A DNA stretch of 16,304 bases from an uncultured Lysobacteraceae bacterium (GTDB lineage Bacteria > Pseudomonadota > Gammaproteobacteria > Xanthomonadales > Rhodanobacteraceae): positions 1 to 16,304 of the forward strand of contig CAMLSI010000053.1 of the NCBI GenBank assembly GCA_946482585.1, read 5' to 3'. Positions 13,745 to 16,304 of this stretch are shown in pieces (within the stretch, counting starts at the first letter, position 1; every line of letters starts with the position of its first letter). Position numbers and translations under genes: made by a program. A model generated the notes under the pieces. That model made no database searches. It was not told where the DNA came from and saw nothing but the letters and a program-made list of their open reading frames with translations.

Positions 13745-15025
13745 TCAGACACCGAGCACGAGGTCGTCGGCCTCGACCGAGGCGATGCGGATGTGGTTGG
13801 CGAACAGCGAAAACGCGAGCATGCCGGCGAGGCCGTTCGCGCGTTGCACCCAGGGCGGCAGGTACAGAGGCTGCGCGATATAGCCGGACTCGAAGTAAGG
13901 CTCCAGCGCGATCACGTCATGCAGCGCCATCTTGCCGGCGAACAGCGCGCGCGACAGGTTCAGGCGCCGGTGCTTCAAGGTCCAGCGGAAGAACGTATGC
14001 ACGGTCAGCAGGCCGTGCAGGTAGACGTTGTCCTTGGTGAACGCGGCGCCGCCGTGCACCGGCACGCCGCGGAACACGCGCTGCGTCGAGGCGAAGCTGT
14101 CGGACTCGGTCTGCCCGGCATCGAGGAAATAACGGAACACGTCGACGAAATCGGCGCCGGACAGCGCCATGTCGATCGCGACGATGCGCAGCGAAATGCG
14201 CTTCATGCGCTCGATGTCGATGGATCCGGACATGAGCTCGGCGAACACGGCGAGGCCTTCCTGGGTCGCCGTCACGCGCGGCGACGAACGCCCCAGCGAC
14301 TTCAGATGCGGCTGCTCGCGCCCGTTGAGGCCGGTCAGCGAATGCACGAACGCTTCGTGCTCGACGAGCTGGTGCCGGTCGTACTCCGAGAAACACGTGG
14401 CCGAACGCAGGCGGATGCGCGTCGGGCCGGCCGCGGCCTTCGCGATGAGATCGGGATCGATCTCGACCTCGATCTTGTGCGAATGGAAGAACGCGTCGAG
14501 CTGTGTCTGCAGCTCGGCCTGCAGGGTTTCCGCGGGAATGCAGTAGTCGGCGTCGCTCGCGAGGATTTCCTGGTCGAGCTCGCCGGCGAGGCCGATGAAA
14601 TGCCGCGCCGCATCGAGATTGGTCAGCTCCGAACCCGGCAGGCGATCGCCCGGGCGGCCGTACAGACGGGTGGAATGCTCGGTGACGGCGGACGTGCCAA
14701 CGGCCTGGAGCAACTCCGTCGCGATGCGCCAGGATTCGGCGCTGCGGCGCAGGTAGTCGCCGACCGGATGCCCGGCGTCGGCCTCGCGCCCGATCGCGAT
14801 CAGTTCTTCGCGTTCGGCCGCGAGGTCGGGCAGCGTGTAGCGCACGTCGGGCAGGCTGTGGACGCCGCGCTGCCAGTTGTCGATGAAACGCTGCTGCGCC
14901 GATGCCGGCCAGCTCACGACCTGCAGCAGGCGGATGCCGCGTATCGCCGCCACGAGCCGCGCATCGAGCGCGGTACAGCGCTCGAGAGTGCGGGCTTCGG
15001 CAGCGTCCGTGGCAAAAGCGCTCAT
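13745..15025 (-). CDS. QEGLA-motif protein (DUF1704, MATCAP-like putative metallopeptidase)
   Basis: Protein of 426 aa, probably cytoplasmic, of the family annotated as 'flavohemoglobin expression-modulating QEGLA motif protein' (DUF1704). The diagnostic motif is [11 protein letters not shown] (253-263). Upstream, [20 protein letters not shown] (220-239) contains HEAFVH (223-228), an HExxxH zinc-site pattern. E256 of QEGLA is a candidate third ligand. The animal DUF1704 protein MATCAP is a tubulin tyrosine carboxypeptidase with such a site, so a carboxypeptidase-like activity is plausible but the bacterial substrate is unknown. [17 protein letters not shown] (203-219) and [17 protein letters not shown] (334-350) are further conserved-looking blocks. 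The frame stays open to 16129, but the conserved protein begins at ATG 15025. No Shine-Dalgarno sequence precedes it; a TATAGT box does. Confidence 0.85.
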   Translation of the reverse strand: MSAFATDAAEARTLERCTALDARLVAAIRGIRLLQVVSWPASAQQRFIDNWQRGVHSLPDVRYTLPDLAAEREELIAIGREADAGHPVGDYLRRSAESWRIATELLQAVGTSAVTEHSTRLYGRPGDRLPGSELTNLDAARHFIGLAGELDQEILASDADYCIPAETLQAELQTQLDAFFHSHKIEVEIDPDLIAKAAAGPTRIRLRSATCFSEYDRHQLVEHEAFVHSLTGLNGREQPHLKSLGRSSPRVTATQEGLAVFAELMSGSIDIERMKRISLRIVAIDMALSGADFVDVFRYFLDAGQTESDSFASTQRVFRGVPVHGGAAFTKDNVYLHGLLTVHTFFRWTLKHRRLNLSRALFAGKMALHDVIALEPYFESGYIAQPLYLPPWVQRANGLAGMLAFSLFANHIRIASVEADDLVLGV

Positions 15026-15031
15026 GCGGCG

Positions 15032-15037
15032 ACTATA
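15032..15037 (-). promoter_or_regulatory. -10 element directly before the QEGLA gene: likely leaderless transcript
   Basis: On the minus strand TATAGT (15037-15032, five of six matches to the -10) ends six bases before the A of ATG 15025. Transcription initiating at the usual 6-8 bases downstream would begin on or next to the start codon. No Shine-Dalgarno sequence is present, consistent with leaderless translation. The -35 is weak. Confidence 0.45.
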
Positions 15038-15220
15038 GCGCGGGCACGCTGGTGCGTTGCTATGCTCGCCGTTCGATGGACGGCGCTTGCCCGTCGCCGG
15101 ACTGCGCTGCCGCGCGAACGCGCGCGCCGCAACGCCGCCGGGCCGCTCTCCGCAGCGTCGGTCCGTTCCGGCCGGCGGCGTACCGTTTTCGCGATCCCTA
15201 CTGCCCTGCCGAGGTTGCCC

Positions 15221-15907
15221 ATGAGCTTCGTGTTTCCTGCCCCGCCGGTCGCCAGCGTCCCCGTGCTCGACAGCGAACAGCGCTTTCCCGTGCACCGCAT
15301 CTACTGCGTCGGGCGCAACTACGCCGACCACGCCAAGGAGATGGGCGCCGAGGTCAATCGCACGCAGCCGACGTTCTTCCTGAAGCCTGCCGACGCGGTC
15401 GTCACCGACGGCCGCGACGTGCCCTATCCGAGCGCCACCGCCGATCTCCATCACGAAGTCGAGATGGTCGTCGCGCTCAAGAGCGGCGGCCGCGACATCC
15501 CCGTCGCGACGGCGCTGGATCACGTGTTCGGCTACGGCGTCGGCCTCGACCTCACGCGGCGCGATCTGCAGGCCGCGGCCAAGGCCAAGAGCCTGCCCTG
15601 GGACGTGGCCAAGGGTTTCGACGCATCGGCGCCAGTCTCGTCGCTGCGCGCGATCGGCAGCGGCGCGCACCCGCAGCACGCGACGCTGTCGCTGCTCGTC
15701 AACGGCGAGCCTCGCCAGAACACCGACGTCAGCGACATGATCTTCAACGTCGCCGAAATCATTCACGAGCTGTCGAAGCTGTTCGAACTCGCCGCGGGCG
15801 ACCTGATCTTCACCGGCACGCCGGCCGGCGTCGCCGCTCTTGCGCGCGGCGACACGTTCGAAGCGACACTCGGCGGCGTGGCCTCGCTGCGCGGACGCAT
15901 CGTGTAG
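15221..15907 (+). CDS. Fumarylacetoacetate hydrolase (FAH) family protein, acylpyruvase/fumarylpyruvate hydrolase-like
   Basis: Cytoplasmic single-domain FAH-fold enzyme (228 aa) that would hydrolyse a C-C bond in acylpyruvates such as fumarylpyruvate or acetylpyruvate, or act on oxaloacetate as FAHD1 does. Marks are [15 protein letters not shown] (28-42, with H37 and E40 in the catalytic lid), [10 protein letters not shown] (52-61), [11 protein letters not shown] (76-86, metal ligands E79 and E81), [14 protein letters not shown] (104-117, third ligand D110), [10 protein letters not shown] (125-134, catalytic-type Lys) and IFTGTPAGV (196-204). The length fits the family's short form. GAGG lies 6 nt before ATG 15221. 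It is divergent from the QEGLA gene across a 195-bp spacer. No gentisate or other aromatic-ring pathway gene is visible nearby, so the substrate cannot be assigned. Confidence 0.9.
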   Translation: MSFVFPAPPVASVPVLDSEQRFPVHRIYCVGRNYADHAKEMGAEVNRTQPTFFLKPADAVVTDGRDVPYPSATADLHHEVEMVVALKSGGRDIPVATALDHVFGYGVGLDLTRRDLQAAAKAKSLPWDVAKGFDASAPVSSLRAIGSGAHPQHATLSLLVNGEPRQNTDVSDMIFNVAEIIHELSKLFELAAGDLIFTGTPAGVAALARGDTFEATLGGVASLRGRIV

Positions 15908-16146
15908 GCGCGCGACGACGTTGCAGCGAGCCGCGCGCGAACCGTCCCGTCCACGCTGTATCGGCCCGGGCAGGGAACGCGTCGCAACGCGCTTGCGGGC
16001 TCCTCGCGACTCGAACGCCTCGACGTTGCGGCTCACGGCGCCCCGGCCGGCACCCCGCCACGCAAACCGCGGCGCTTTTTCGTGTACAACGTGCGGCGTG
16101 CGGCAGGGGGCCGCCGCTATCGGGCGCAACCACCAGGAGACGGACC

Positions 16147-16304
16147 ATGAGCTTCTTCGGCGAATTCAAGGCATTCGCGATGCGCGGCAACGTGATCGAC
16201 CTCGCGGTCGGTGTCGTCATCGGCGCGGCGTTCGGCAAGATCGTCACGTCGCTCGTCGACCAGATGATCATGCCGCCGATAGGTCTGCTGATCGGCGGTG
16301 TCGA
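16147..16304 (+). CDS. mscL: Large-conductance mechanosensitive channel MscL, 5' part (runs off the right edge)
   Basis: Inner-membrane homopentameric channel that opens under membrane tension during hypo-osmotic shock and releases solutes. The 52 visible codons give the N-terminal amphipathic helix [20 protein letters not shown] and most of the first transmembrane, pore-lining helix ([20 protein letters not shown]), followed by [11 protein letters not shown]. This matches the conserved start of MscL, which is normally about 136 aa. AGGAGA ends six bases before the ATG. It follows the FAH-family gene after a 239-bp spacer in which no clear promoter or terminator was found. Confidence 0.93.
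   Translation, partial: MSFFGEFKAFAMRGNVIDLAVGVVIGAAFGKIVTSLVDQMIMPPIGLLIGGV

Noticed and set aside
13560..13883. Small plus-strand open frame of 107 codons
   Set aside because: It has no ribosome-binding site, starts in the hairpin-rich intergenic stretch and runs into the antisense of the QEGLA gene; its composition is that of a chance frame or translated repeat.
13793..15220. Plus-strand frame upstream of the FAH-family start (704-codon open frame)
   Set aside because: It is antisense to the QEGLA gene. The FAH homology begins after ATG 15221, which has a GAGG ribosome-binding site.
15026..16129. Extension of the QEGLA frame to 794 residues
   Set aside because: It lies antisense to the FAH-family gene, has no conserved sequence and is Arg/Gly-rich. 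The family's N-terminus fits ATG 15025.

Overview
This window is high-GC DNA from a Gram-negative bacterium, most likely a gammaproteobacterium of the Xanthomonadales/Lysobacterales and probably Rhodanobacteraceae-like. The grounds are the strong C/G bias at third codon positions, a HemP-type haem uptake gene behind a Fur-box promoter, many exported proteins, and a secreted lyase ending in the C-terminal heptapeptide VFADGFE, which I recall from secreted proteins of this order. No tRNA, rRNA, CRISPR array, transposase or phage structural gene was seen.

Layout. 1-125 (-) is the 5' part of hemP with a Fur-controlled promoter. 278-895 (-) is a GH25 lysozyme-type hydrolase and 969-1799 (-) a PhzF-family protein. 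From 1936 to 6165 (+) come four genes, A1-B1-A2-B2. They look like a tandem duplication of a two-gene unit encoding membrane-anchored, periplasmic, Sel1/TPR-like helical-repeat proteins with conserved cysteines. Two strong hairpins close this cluster and separate it from a convergent secreted PHP/CehA-like metallohydrolase (6251-8719, -).

A 401-bp divergent spacer with a 35-bp tandem repeat leads to a secreted deacetylase-esterase fusion (9121-10809, +), a secreted pectate lyase-like beta-helix protein with the VFADGFE tail (10877-12415, +), and an exported protein of unknown function (12461-13324, +). A gene-free stretch with hairpins follows (13325-13744). Then come a QEGLA-motif DUF1704/MATCAP-type putative metallopeptidase (13745-15025, -), a divergent fumarylacetoacetate hydrolase-family enzyme (15221-15907, +), and the 5' end of mscL (16147-16304, +).

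Functional themes are iron-regulated haem uptake at the left edge, a block of extracellular carbohydrate or ester-active enzymes in the middle (6.2-12.4 kb), and housekeeping or cytoplasmic enzymes at the right. The least explained part is the A-B-A-B cluster. Its four products share one plan: a glycine-rich N-terminal membrane anchor, a Pro/Ala-rich linker, then an alpha-helical repeat domain with cysteines at fixed spacing. Their role cannot be read from sequence alone.
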